From Treponema sp. (GTDB lineage: Bacteria; Spirochaetota; Spirochaetia; Treponematales; Breznakiellaceae): a stretch of 35,794 bases of DNA. The notes under the pieces are model-generated. The model saw only the letters and a program-made list of their open reading frames with translations. It made no database searches and was not told the DNA's origin. The stretch covers positions 1 to 35,794 of the forward strand of contig JAIRYT010000098.1 in NCBI GenBank assembly GCA_031267675.1, in the 5' to 3' direction. Made by a program: the position numbers and the translations under genes. Positions within the stretch are counted from its first letter, which is position 1; every line of letters begins with the position of its first letter. Below, piece after piece: positions 16,103-22,772 of this stretch.

Positions 16103-16619
16103 AGCGCTCCGCGTTATCTTCTGAAAGCTTTGGAAGATCCGCTATGCTTTCAAGCCTGAACACCTTGAGGAAATTGGGCGTAGTACCGTATTGCTGGGGT
16201 TTGCCGGGTATATCTTTTTTGCCGACCTCGCGGATAAGGTTTTTTTCAAGCAGAAAGCGTATCATGGCGTCGGGCGAAGCGCCGCGCATTCCTTCGATTT
16301 CGGCCCGCGTAACCGGCTGCGAATAGGCGATGATCGACAAGGTTTCCAGCGCGGCGCGGGAAAAGCGGTTTTCGCTGCGCCTGCCGTAGTGTTCGCGCAG
16401 CGTATCCCAGTATTCGCGTTTTGCCGAAATCATTACCCCGCCGCCGATGCGCGAAAGCTCGACGCCGGAATCGCTTTTGGCGTATTTTGCCTCAAGCTGA
16501 TCGACCGCCGCCTTTACGACATCCCGCGAAAGACCCGAAATCCGCGAAAGCGCCGTAAAATCTTTTGTATCGCTTTCCAGAAAAAGTATCGCCTCGATAA
16601 GGGCTGTTTCTGTATCCAC
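16089..16619 (-). CDS. scpB: Segregation and condensation protein ScpB
   Basis: ScpB dimers bind ScpA in the SMC-ScpAB condensin complex that compacts and segregates the chromosome. The 176-residue product has two winged-helix-like domains; LSIIAYSQPVTRAEIEGMRG and FLLEKNLIREVGKKDIPGKP with YGTTPNFLKVF are the family core. Length is near the usual 180-200. The start is GTG at 16619, directly after the scpA TAA, with AAGGAGGA inside the end of scpA serving as ribosome site. This translational coupling suits two proteins needed in fixed ratio. Confidence 0.96.
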   Translation of the reverse strand: MDTETALIEAILFLESDTKDFTALSRISGLSRDVVKAAVDQLEAKYAKSDSGVELSRIGGGVMISAKREYWDTLREHYGRRSENRFSRAALETLSIIAYSQPVTRAEIEGMRGASPDAMIRFLLEKNLIREVGKKDIPGKPQQYGTTPNFLKVFRLESIADLPKLSEDNAERFELS

Positions 16620-17384
16620 TTACGATTCCTCCTTTCGCCCCCGTATCAAGATATCGCCGAACATACGGTTTTGGTAAATGGTAACCATACGCAATTTTAC
16701 CGCCTCAAGCAGGGCCAAAAACGCGCAGACGATGTCCATAATTGAACCGCGCTTTCCAATCATATCGGCAAAGGAACATTCCCCGCGTTTATCCAGAAGC
16801 TCCGAAAGCAGGGTTGTTTTTTCGTTGATCGAAACTTCTTCGTACATGTCAAAAATCCGCTCGTCCCCGCCCATTGAATTGATCAGGGTCGAAAAGGTTT
16901 TAAGCAGATCCCATACATCAATCTTTTGCCAAAGGTTTTCATCGGTAAAGGGCAGGGGCTGTTGAAGGCGTTTACGCTCAATGATCCACTCGGCTTCCCT
17001 TCCCTTTTCCTCCATAAGTTCCGACAGCTTTTTAAATTTTTGGTATTCAATAAGCTGTTCGACCAGTTCCTGCCGGGGGTCTTCGATCTCGTCAAGGTCG
17101 ATCTCTACCGGAAGAAGCATACGGCTTTTGATATAGACAAGCGTTGCCGCCATCGTCTGGAATTCGGTTAAATCGTCCAAATCCAGGACGGCAAGAAAAC
17201 GCACGTAGTCCAGATACTGTTCGGTGATCTGGGCAATGGGGATATCGTAAATGTTTACTTCGTTCTTTTTTACCAGAAAGATAAGCAGATCCAGCGGCCC
17301 TTCAAATTCCCCGAGTTTAAAATTGATGCCCGCCGGAGGTTCGCGCTCTGCTTCCTGCGGGGGTTCAAGGACCTGACTTTCCAT
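16620..17384 (-). CDS. scpA: Segregation and condensation protein ScpA (kleisin)
   Basis: ScpA is the kleisin that bridges the SMC heads. The 254-residue product carries the family start FEGPLDLLIFLVKKNEVNIYD at about 28-48, the middle MAATLVYIKSRMLLP and a C-terminal winged helix (SIMDIVCAFLALLEAVKLRMV) that contacts the SMC head. It is the first gene of the minus-strand operon. A promoter (TTGTCC/TATACT) ends 8 bp before the ATG and no Shine-Dalgarno site is seen, so the mRNA may start at or next to the start codon. Nothing points to truncation. Confidence 0.96.
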   Translation of the reverse strand: MESQVLEPPQEAEREPPAGINFKLGEFEGPLDLLIFLVKKNEVNIYDIPIAQITEQYLDYVRFLAVLDLDDLTEFQTMAATLVYIKSRMLLPVEIDLDEIEDPRQELVEQLIEYQKFKKLSELMEEKGREAEWIIERKRLQQPLPFTDENLWQKIDVWDLLKTFSTLINSMGGDERIFDMYEEVSINEKTTLLSELLDKRGECSFADMIGKRGSIMDIVCAFLALLEAVKLRMVTIYQNRMFGDILIRGRKEES

Positions 17385-17392
17385 GTAGCGCC

Positions 17393-17421
17393 AGTATAAC
17401 TTTTAGCGGGCGTTAGGACAA
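17393..17421 (-). promoter_or_regulatory. Promoter of the scpA-rpsA operon, possibly leaderless
   Basis: Read on the minus strand: TTGTCC (17421-17416), a 17-bp spacer and TATACT (17398-17393). Only 8 bp separate the -10 box from the scpA ATG, so the expected start site falls within a base or two of the ATG. The stop codon of the small upstream ORF lies in the spacer. Confidence 0.55.
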
Positions 17422-17648
17422 GGGCCGGGCCGGGTATGCCTGACCGTCATTGACCGGACCCCGGACTCCCCGCCCTGAACGCGGCCTGTGCCGGCTGGGC
17501 CCCGCGAGGTCTTCCATGCCGGACCGGGGAGCTTCCGGCGGAAACACAAACCTTCCTCGCCTGTGGCATTTTCGGGGCCCGCACCCGCATGACAGAAACC
17601 AAAATTTACAACTGCTAAAAAACATGCCGAAAAAATAATCCTGGACAT
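17403..17648 (-). CDS. Small putative secreted protein, possibly a gene remnant
   Basis: An 81-residue ORF with an ideal ribosome site (AAGGAG, 6 bp, ATG) and a plausible signal peptide: MSRIIFSACFLAVVNFGFCHA, with cleavage expected after CHA. The mature part is GC-rich in its DNA, rich in Gly, Arg and Pro and shows no motif. Two readings are possible. It may be a short exported protein, or the intact 5' end of a lost exported protein running on into non-coding DNA. The second reading fits the GC-rich sequence downstream and the overlap of its 3' end with the scpA promoter. A GTG at 17663 is an alternative start but lies upstream of the good ribosome site. Confidence 0.4.
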   Translation of the reverse strand: MSRIIFSACFLAVVNFGFCHAGAGPENATGEEGLCFRRKLPGPAWKTSRGPAGTGRVQGGESGVRSMTVRHTRPGPCPNAR

Positions 17649-17687
17649 TACGATCTCCTTCACCGGCCCCGCTTGCGACGAGAGTCA

Positions 17688-18098
17688 TTAGTAAAAATCA
17701 ATGTTGACATGATAATCAATTCCCAAATCGCCAAGAGTTTTCATTAGTTTTGCGGATAAACCGGCATCAGGTATTGAAAAAAAATCGTTTTGTTGTTCAA
17801 AAAGTATATTAAATACCAATAAAACATCAAACCCAAAAGATATAATCTTCTTTAATCTTTCCAAAGATATCATTTCCAACAGTCTTTCAACAAACATGTT
17901 CGCATAAAAAGCCTCATGATCATAATATCGATATCGATAAAATGATTCTTTGTAAACGCCATTATCACGTTCGCGTATATCACCAATATTATAATATTTA
18001 ACACCATCAATATTATTGGGCAACATATCAAGAATCATCGAAATATTTTTTGTATCACTGCCTATTTCAAGGTTAAGATATAGTTCAGGCTTTATCAT
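17688..18098 (-). CDS. DUF4279-like protein, probably horizontally acquired
   Basis: The 136-residue product is encoded in clearly AT-rich DNA, unlike everything around it, which suggests recent gain. The sequence pattern, an N-terminal strand with GSDTKNIS, a middle helix MFVERLLEMISLERLKKII and an end of the type LSAKLMKTLGDLGIDYHVNIDFY, resembles DUF4279 proteins, many of which occur as likely immunity proteins next to polymorphic toxins. That link is family knowledge from memory and the assignment is tentative. AGGAG lies about 10 bp before the ATG. The ORF upstream overlaps its start and may be the decayed end of a partner gene. Confidence 0.6.
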   Translation of the reverse strand: MIKPELYLNLEIGSDTKNISMILDMLPNNIDGVKYYNIGDIRERDNGVYKESFYRYRYYDHEAFYANMFVERLLEMISLERLKKIISFGFDVLLVFNILFEQQNDFFSIPDAGLSAKLMKTLGDLGIDYHVNIDFY

Positions 18099-18195
18099 TT
18101 AACAAATTCTCCTGTTGGTTCAGCCTTTGTATCCACCTGCCATTTTCTATACGATAGAGCTTCAAACCGCCCGTTGCTGCCCAAAAAACCCAAAA
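18085..18195 (-). pseudogene. Possible 3' remnant of a gene preceding the DUF4279-like gene
   Basis: In the frame that ends at 18085, the last 35 or so codons read as a protein-like sequence (RPDFWVFWAATGGLKLYRIE, then GRWIQRLNQQENLL), while the part upstream of about 18200 is low-quality GC-rich sequence. The stop lies 14 bp inside the DUF4279-like gene, which is a normal operon junction. This fits the C-terminus of a lost gene, perhaps a toxin whose immunity gene survived. The frame is closed by a stop at 18412 and has no good start. Confidence 0.3.
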
Positions 18196-18565
18196 ATCCG
18201 GCCGTTTTGACCCAGGGTCTGTCCGGTCGCACTTCACGGCATTATACTCATAGGCGGCCCTGGCCGGCAAGAGTTCGTTTTTTCGTCCTGGACAATAGCC
18301 TGCCGCCTGTTCGGTCCGATTCTCCGGCGGGCCGGCTGCCGTAACCGGCTCCGTCAATAACGGCGGTCCGGACGGGCCGGCGGGGTTGCTTTGACGGGCC
18401 GGGCGTCGTATTCAGTCGGCGCGATGCAAGGTCTGGGGGAAGTCCAACGTCCTTCGATGAACCCGCGCCGTCCTTTCCCCGCAGCCGGTCCGCTATGTTG
18501 AGAAATGCCTCATTTCTCCCAAAGCGGTGTTCAGGTTCGGGCCAAAAAATGACGCGGAAAGACCG
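18196..18565. other. GC-rich non-coding stretch
   Basis: No ORF here has a ribosome site or a protein-like composition. Two copies of GACGGGCCGG lie at 18371-18380 and 18393-18402. A perfect hairpin lies at 18500-18518 (GAGAAATG, loop CCT, CATTTCTC). The style, GC-rich with isolated short perfect hairpins, is like 1-480, although I could not align the two. Confidence 0.45.
18500..18518. repeat. Perfect 8-bp hairpin with triloop
   Basis: GAGAAATG pairs with CATTTCTC around the loop CCT. It is not followed by a T-run. Same geometry as the hairpin at 33-51 but unrelated stem sequence. Confidence 0.55.
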
Positions 18566-18595
18566 TTGACAATTGTCAAAGCCTTGGTCTACCAT
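18566..18595 (+). promoter_or_regulatory. Promoter with palindromic operator-like site
   Basis: A perfect -35 TTGACA (18566-18571), an 18-bp spacer and TACCAT (18590-18595, 4 of 6 to consensus). The -35 box is the left half of a perfect 14-bp palindrome TTGACAATTGTCAA (18566-18579), which is a likely site for a dimeric repressor. It drives the acidic-protein/Maf operon. A second weaker -10 (TATAGT, 18677-18682) lies nearer the gene but lacks a clear -35. Confidence 0.5.
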
Positions 18596-18607
18596 TAGGA
18601 GTGTATT

Positions 18608-18670
18608 ATGTTGGGATATGGGGGAATTATTGAAAGAATTCTATGGAAAAGCGCAGAAAAGTTCCGATAA
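18608..18670 (+). CDS. Possible 20-residue leader ORF
   Basis: An ATG at 18608 with AGGAG 7 bp before it opens a 20-codon frame ending in TAA at 18670. The peptide begins MLGYGGIIERILWK and is basic and amphipathic. It lies between the palindromic promoter and the acidic-protein gene. If transcription begins near 18602 the ribosome site would be outside the mRNA, which weakens the case. No run of one codon typical of amino-acid attenuators is seen. Confidence 0.3.
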   Translation: MLGYGGIIERILWKSAEKFR

Positions 18671-18701
18671 TCTCGGTATAGTGTTTTAGCGGGAGCTGTT
18701 C

Positions 18702-20279
18702 ATGGCCGAAAAAAATGATCCGACGATATATGACGACAGGAGTACCATTGGGTCTTCCGATGAACTTGACGAGTACGGTGTGTGGGTAAAAAGCGAACCA
18801 CAGGACTTGTCCACATCGCTTCCCGATATGGAAGAACTGCCTGATTTTTCAGACTTTACCCAGGATGCGCCTGCGGAAACGCCGGCAGAGAGCCCTGATC
18901 TTCCCATAGACGAACTGGAATTTGAGGAGATCCCCGAAGCTTCCGAGCTTCCCGACGGTCTGGCGCCTACTTCGATTGACAAAGACGGTTTTACCGAAGT
19001 CTCGATGGACGATTTTATTGATTCGGAAACGCCGCTTGGCATCGACTTTGGCGATCTGGACAGTACCGTGCCCGAGATTGTCGAAACCTCCGATTTTACC
19101 GAGGATCCCCCGGCCGCCGCCGCTGTTCCCGCGGTTGCCGCCGCTGCGCCAGTGTCGGCGGCGAGCGATCTTTCAACCCAGCTGCTTACCAAGATTGCCG
19201 ACGAGCTTTCTTCCATACGAACGGAGCTGTCAAGCCTTAAAAAGGAGCTTGCCTCGGTTCGCGGGAGCGAGGCCCGGAGCGAAAGCGGCGAACCCGGCTT
19301 CTTTGACGAAGAAGACGATGAAAAAATCGCGCTTACCGGCGATGAACTTGAAAATATCCTTAATACGGCCAATTTTACCGAAGAAGCCGGTTCCGACCAG
19401 GGCGATACCGTTGAAAGTTCCATTTCTCTTCCCGGCGAAGGCGAAGAAAGTCCGCCGCAGGAATCCATCGAACTGAACCTGGAAGACGAAGCCCCCGAAC
19501 TTTCGCCTTTTTCGCCGCCCGATGACGAAAAAGATTTAATCGGCGACAACTTTGATGTTTCCCTTGACCTTGATACGGACCTTGACAATCTTGACGGCGA
19601 TCTTCCTGATTTTACCGCCTCTCCCGAACTTGACACACTGCGTGAAACAGGCGCGGAACCGCTTACTCCGCCGCCGGAAGACACCGGCTATCTGGAAGAG
19701 GATCCGCTGGCAAATCTGGACGATCATGTCGATCTTTCCGGCGCCGTTATTGACGCGCCCGATTTAAGCGCTTCCATTTCCGAAAATCCCGTTTTGGAAC
19801 CCTCGCTTGACGATATCGGGGATATCGGGGATATCGATAATCTGGATAATATCGACAATATTTCCATTGATTTGGAAATGGAGGAAGCTCCTGCGGCAAA
19901 GGAATCGCTTCCCGATGACTTTAGTTTTGAAACCGAAGAAATAATGGAGATTCCGGATTTATCCGAGACATCGGTAACAGTCCCCGAAAACGAGGCGGAT
20001 TTTGGAGACAGTTTCAACATAAGCGACGAACCGGACAAAGAAAGCCCGGACCTTGGCGTCCCGCCGGCAACGGAGGATCTGCCTCCGGCGGTGGACGCGC
20101 TCCCGGCGGGGGAAGCCGAAAACGGAATTCCCGGTAATCTTAAGCAGGAGTTAAAGACGGTCCTTTCCTACATGGACCAGCTTTTGGAATCCCTGCCCGA
20201 GGATAAAATCGAAGAATTTGCCAAAAGCGAATACTTTGATACCTACAAAAAGCTTTTCGAGGAATTGGGCCTCGTATAG
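18702..20279 (+). CDS. Large acidic low-complexity protein, likely scaffold
   Basis: The 525-residue product is very rich in Asp, Glu, Ser, Pro and Leu and has no signal peptide or membrane segment. Short motifs recur: LPDFSDF, DLPDFTA, SFETEEIMEIPDL and a DIGDIGDIDNLDNIDN stretch encoded by 9-bp repeats. A predicted coiled coil at about 160-190 (LLTKIADELSSIRTELSSLKKEL) and a conserved-looking, structured C-terminus of about 55 residues (LKQELKTVLSYMDQLLESL, then YKKLFEELGLV) are the only ordered parts visible. This pattern, disordered acidic arms with a folded end, suits a cytoplasmic scaffold or hub. GGGAG precedes the ATG. It begins an operon with an unknown protein and two Maf genes. Exact family unknown to me. 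Confidence 0.75.
   Translation: MAEKNDPTIYDDRSTIGSSDELDEYGVWVKSEPQDLSTSLPDMEELPDFSDFTQDAPAETPAESPDLPIDELEFEEIPEASELPDGLAPTSIDKDGFTEVSMDDFIDSETPLGIDFGDLDSTVPEIVETSDFTEDPPAAAAVPAVAAAAPVSAASDLSTQLLTKIADELSSIRTELSSLKKELASVRGSEARSESGEPGFFDEEDDEKIALTGDELENILNTANFTEEAGSDQGDTVESSISLPGEGEESPPQESIELNLEDEAPELSPFSPPDDEKDLIGDNFDVSLDLDTDLDNLDGDLPDFTASPELDTLRETGAEPLTPPPEDTGYLEEDPLANLDDHVDLSGAVIDAPDLSASISENPVLEPSLDDIGDIGDIDNLDNIDNISIDLEMEEAPAAKESLPDDFSFETEEIMEIPDLSETSVTVPENEADFGDSFNISDEPDKESPDLGVPPATEDLPPAVDALPAGEAENGIPGNLKQELKTVLSYMDQLLESLPEDKIEEFAKSEYFDTYKKLFEELGLV
19812..19838 (+). repeat. 9-bp in-frame tandem repeat
   Basis: GATATCGGG twice (19812-19820, 19821-19829) and then GATATCGAT (19830-19838), encoding Asp-Ile-Gly, Asp-Ile-Gly, Asp-Ile-Asp. 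Because the unit is a multiple of three, copy-number change would alter length without breaking the frame. Confidence 0.8.
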
Positions 20280-20280
20280 T

Positions 20281-21366
20281 ATGGGGCTTTTGAGTAAAGC
20301 CGTTTCCGATGCTGCCAAAACCAATCTCGACGATGTCGCAAAGCTTGTCTGCAGTAGAATTCTTTCCCTTCCCCGTGATAAAAGCGCCGCCGAAACCGCG
20401 ATAACGCTCCTGCGGACCTGCAGCCCCTTCGAGGCGGGGATCTGTCTGTACCGCGATAACGGTGAGTATTTTTCGTACGCGTCGGTTGGTTTGGGCGGCG
20501 GTACGCTGAGTTTTTCGGAAGACGCGCTCGAAAACGAAAACGGCAATTATCGTGTGAATACTACCCCGCCGTTCCTGCCATCAGGCTGTAATTTGCGGGC
20601 ATTTTCGCTTGATCCGGACGACGGTGTAAAAATTCGAACCATTTTTGATTCCCGGCCCGGCGCTATTCTGGCGCTTGCGCTGCCTGACGGCGCGGCCGGT
20701 CTGCCGGAGGAACAACTGGCGGCGGTTTTGAGGCGATGCGCGCGCGTTTTTTTTAACCGGGACCTCGTAAAAACGCCGGATACCAAAACGCCCCCGGTCA
20801 AAACGGAATTCGAGGTTCCCGAGGATCATTTGTCAGGCGGAAGCGGCGAAGTCTCCGTTATGGAAGGGGTTATTGCCGGACGACGGGGCCTGTTACGCCG
20901 CATAAAAAATTCCCGGCCCGGGGATTCCGGGCGGGAAGGTTCCCCCGAAAACTCCCCGCGGGAAGATTTCATTCCCGTGGATTCCGCAGATTTCGTTCCG
21001 GTAGATTTCGCTCCTGAAAATCCCCCCGAAAATGACAATGCGGAGCAAAGTCTCTCGCCCGCCGAAAAAATCGTCCTGGATGTTTTGACGCGGGGCCGCA
21101 GCCAGCTTGGCGCCTTTCAGGGATTTGTTATCGAATCAATAAAGTACAGCGCCGATGATTTTTTGGGCCGCATTGCCTCGATGGTTTCCAGCTGCGGCAT
21201 TGCCCAGGGGTTCAGCCCTACCCGCTGTCTGGTGCTTTTTGGAAAAGACACGGACGCGGAGCTTATCGCGCACCGTATCACCAATTCCGTTAACGGCAAA
21301 ATTGTTTTTTCGTTTCAGGGAGACGACCCCCGGGAAGCATTCCCCATGGTTAAAGCAGTCCTGTGA
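20281..21366 (+). CDS. Protein of unknown function, GAF-like start and GGDEF-like end
   Basis: The 361-residue product begins MGLLSKAVSDAAKTNLDDVA. Residues 40-160 look like a GAF-type sensor fold (FEAGICLYRDNGEYFSYASV, later ILALALPDGAAGLPEEQLAAV), followed by a Pro/Glu/Asp/Ser-rich linker and a C-terminal part of about 100 residues (FVIESIKYSADDFLGRIASM, CLVLFGKDTDAELIAHRI) that faintly resembles a relic nucleotide-cyclase fold. Both calls are by eye and weak. The frame is open upstream to 20218, but the ATG at 20281 follows the previous stop after one base. It ends in a GTGA overlap with the first Maf gene, so it is translated together with it. Confidence 0.65.
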   Translation: MGLLSKAVSDAAKTNLDDVAKLVCSRILSLPRDKSAAETAITLLRTCSPFEAGICLYRDNGEYFSYASVGLGGGTLSFSEDALENENGNYRVNTTPPFLPSGCNLRAFSLDPDDGVKIRTIFDSRPGAILALALPDGAAGLPEEQLAAVLRRCARVFFNRDLVKTPDTKTPPVKTEFEVPEDHLSGGSGEVSVMEGVIAGRRGLLRRIKNSRPGDSGREGSPENSPREDFIPVDSADFVPVDFAPENPPENDNAEQSLSPAEKIVLDVLTRGRSQLGAFQGFVIESIKYSADDFLGRIASMVSSCGIAQGFSPTRCLVLFGKDTDAELIAHRITNSVNGKIVFSFQGDDPREAFPMVKAVL

Positions 21367-22763
21367 CCGAACGGCTTCTTTTTGCAAAAAACGGGAGCCC
21401 CATTGTTCTTTGCGGCGGTACGGCGCTTCATTCACGCTACGACCCCCAGGCGGAGGCGGAGCGTTATGTTTCCGCGCTGTCCCTGGATAAATCCCTTACG
21501 GCGTTTATACTTGTCGAGAACGCCCTGGCCTATCTTGCCGACGCGTTAAAAAAAAAGTTTCCCCGGTCCCGCGTTATATCGCTTCACAGTTCCGCCTTTT
21601 ATTCACAGGGCGGCGCGGAAAAAGCTTCGCGGCTGGGTCCGGCCGCAGTCTGGACGCCGGGCAAGGGCATTGCGCTTGATGATTTTCTGGAAGAAATTCT
21701 TGACGGTACGGCGTTTGAACAGATAAAACTCATTGAGTGGCGGCCGGGCGTTAACGCCTATGGAGAAAAAAGCGTCCGCCTGCTTTCCGGCACCCTGGAA
21801 ATTCTACAGCGGCTCCACGCGAACGAAGTAACAAAAAAGGCGTTTTCGCTCCGCTGGTTCCGTAATTTTTTACGCAGCCTTAATCTGCTTGGCGGCGCGG
21901 TAAGCGTCCAAAAAGGGAACTGCCCCGCCGTCATGTGCGCATCGGGTCCCAGTCTGGAAGAAGCGCTGCCGCTTATTTTGCAAAAACGAAAAGGTCTTTT
22001 TGTCGCCGCCGTTTCTTCGTCTGTTCCGGCGCTTCTAAAACACGGTGTCGCCCCCGATCTTGTCGCCGCCACGGACGGCGGAGCGTGGGCGCTTCGCCAT
22101 CTTTATGAATCATGCCGCGCGTTTTACGATAAAAACATCGTATATGCCGCGGCGCTGAGCGCGGCCCTTCCCTCCCAGCTGGACGGTAAAATGATTCTGC
22201 CGATTTGCGACGGGAGCCTTTACCAGCAGCTTGTTCTGCGCGCGCTGCCAGTACCGTCGCTGACCTTTCCGCAGCGGGGAATGGTCGGGGCCGCCGCGCT
22301 TGATCTTGTTATGGCGTTAACCAGCGGTCCGGTATACACGGCGGGACTGGACTTTGAACACCGTGATTTATATACCCATGCCAGACCGTACGCGTTTGAA
22401 CCGCTTATTGACGAAAACGCGAACCGCTTTTTCCCCTTCTATACGCGCGTCTTTGAGCGCGAAGCAGCCATTAGAACCGGCAACGCGAACCGCGTTTATA
22501 AATCATGGTTTAAAAGCCACCGCGCCCGGTACGGCGAACGGCTTTTTACCCTTTCCGGGGGAAAGGATTTGACGCTTCCCAAAGGCCGCATGGAACAGAC
22601 GCCGGTTTTTACCCGTTCCGGTACCAGCATGGCAAAAAACGCGGGCGAGTCGGCAAAGGTAATACTCAAAAATGCGCTAAAAGATTCACGCCTAAAGCGC
22701 CAGCTTGAAGACGAACTGGGAGAAGCGCTGGCTATCCTTGAAAATGAACCCGTGAACGAATAA
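21363..22763 (+). CDS. DUF115 / Maf-type motility accessory protein (first copy)
   Basis: The 466-residue product has the DUF115 core: AVMCASGPSLEEALPLI at about 190-206, then VAAVSSSVPALLKHGVAPDLVAATDGG and YTAGLDFEH. In flagellated bacteria such proteins (Maf) transfer nonulosonic or related sugars onto flagellin, and treponemal flagellins are known to be glycosylated. It starts at GTG 21363, in a GTGA overlap with the upstream stop. Helical C-terminus with basic and acidic residues. The second DUF115 gene follows after 9 bp. Confidence 0.8.
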   Translation: MTERLLFAKNGSPIVLCGGTALHSRYDPQAEAERYVSALSLDKSLTAFILVENALAYLADALKKKFPRSRVISLHSSAFYSQGGAEKASRLGPAAVWTPGKGIALDDFLEEILDGTAFEQIKLIEWRPGVNAYGEKSVRLLSGTLEILQRLHANEVTKKAFSLRWFRNFLRSLNLLGGAVSVQKGNCPAVMCASGPSLEEALPLILQKRKGLFVAAVSSSVPALLKHGVAPDLVAATDGGAWALRHLYESCRAFYDKNIVYAAALSAALPSQLDGKMILPICDGSLYQQLVLRALPVPSLTFPQRGMVGAAALDLVMALTSGPVYTAGLDFEHRDLYTHARPYAFEPLIDENANRFFPFYTRVFEREAAIRTGNANRVYKSWFKSHRARYGERLFTLSGGKDLTLPKGRMEQTPVFTRSGTSMAKNAGESAKVILKNALKDSRLKRQLEDELGEALAILENEPVNE

Positions 22764-22772
22764 GGTAAAACC

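Noticed and set aside
18248..18595. 115-codon minus-strand frame upstream of the acidic-protein operon
   Set aside because: It spans the palindromic promoter and has no ribosome site; the sequence looks non-coding, although its first 40 codons would merit a database check.
18686..19684. 332-codon minus-strand frame rich in serine
   Set aside because: It mirrors the acidic protein gene; the Ser-rich reading is the complement of Asp/Glu-rich codons.
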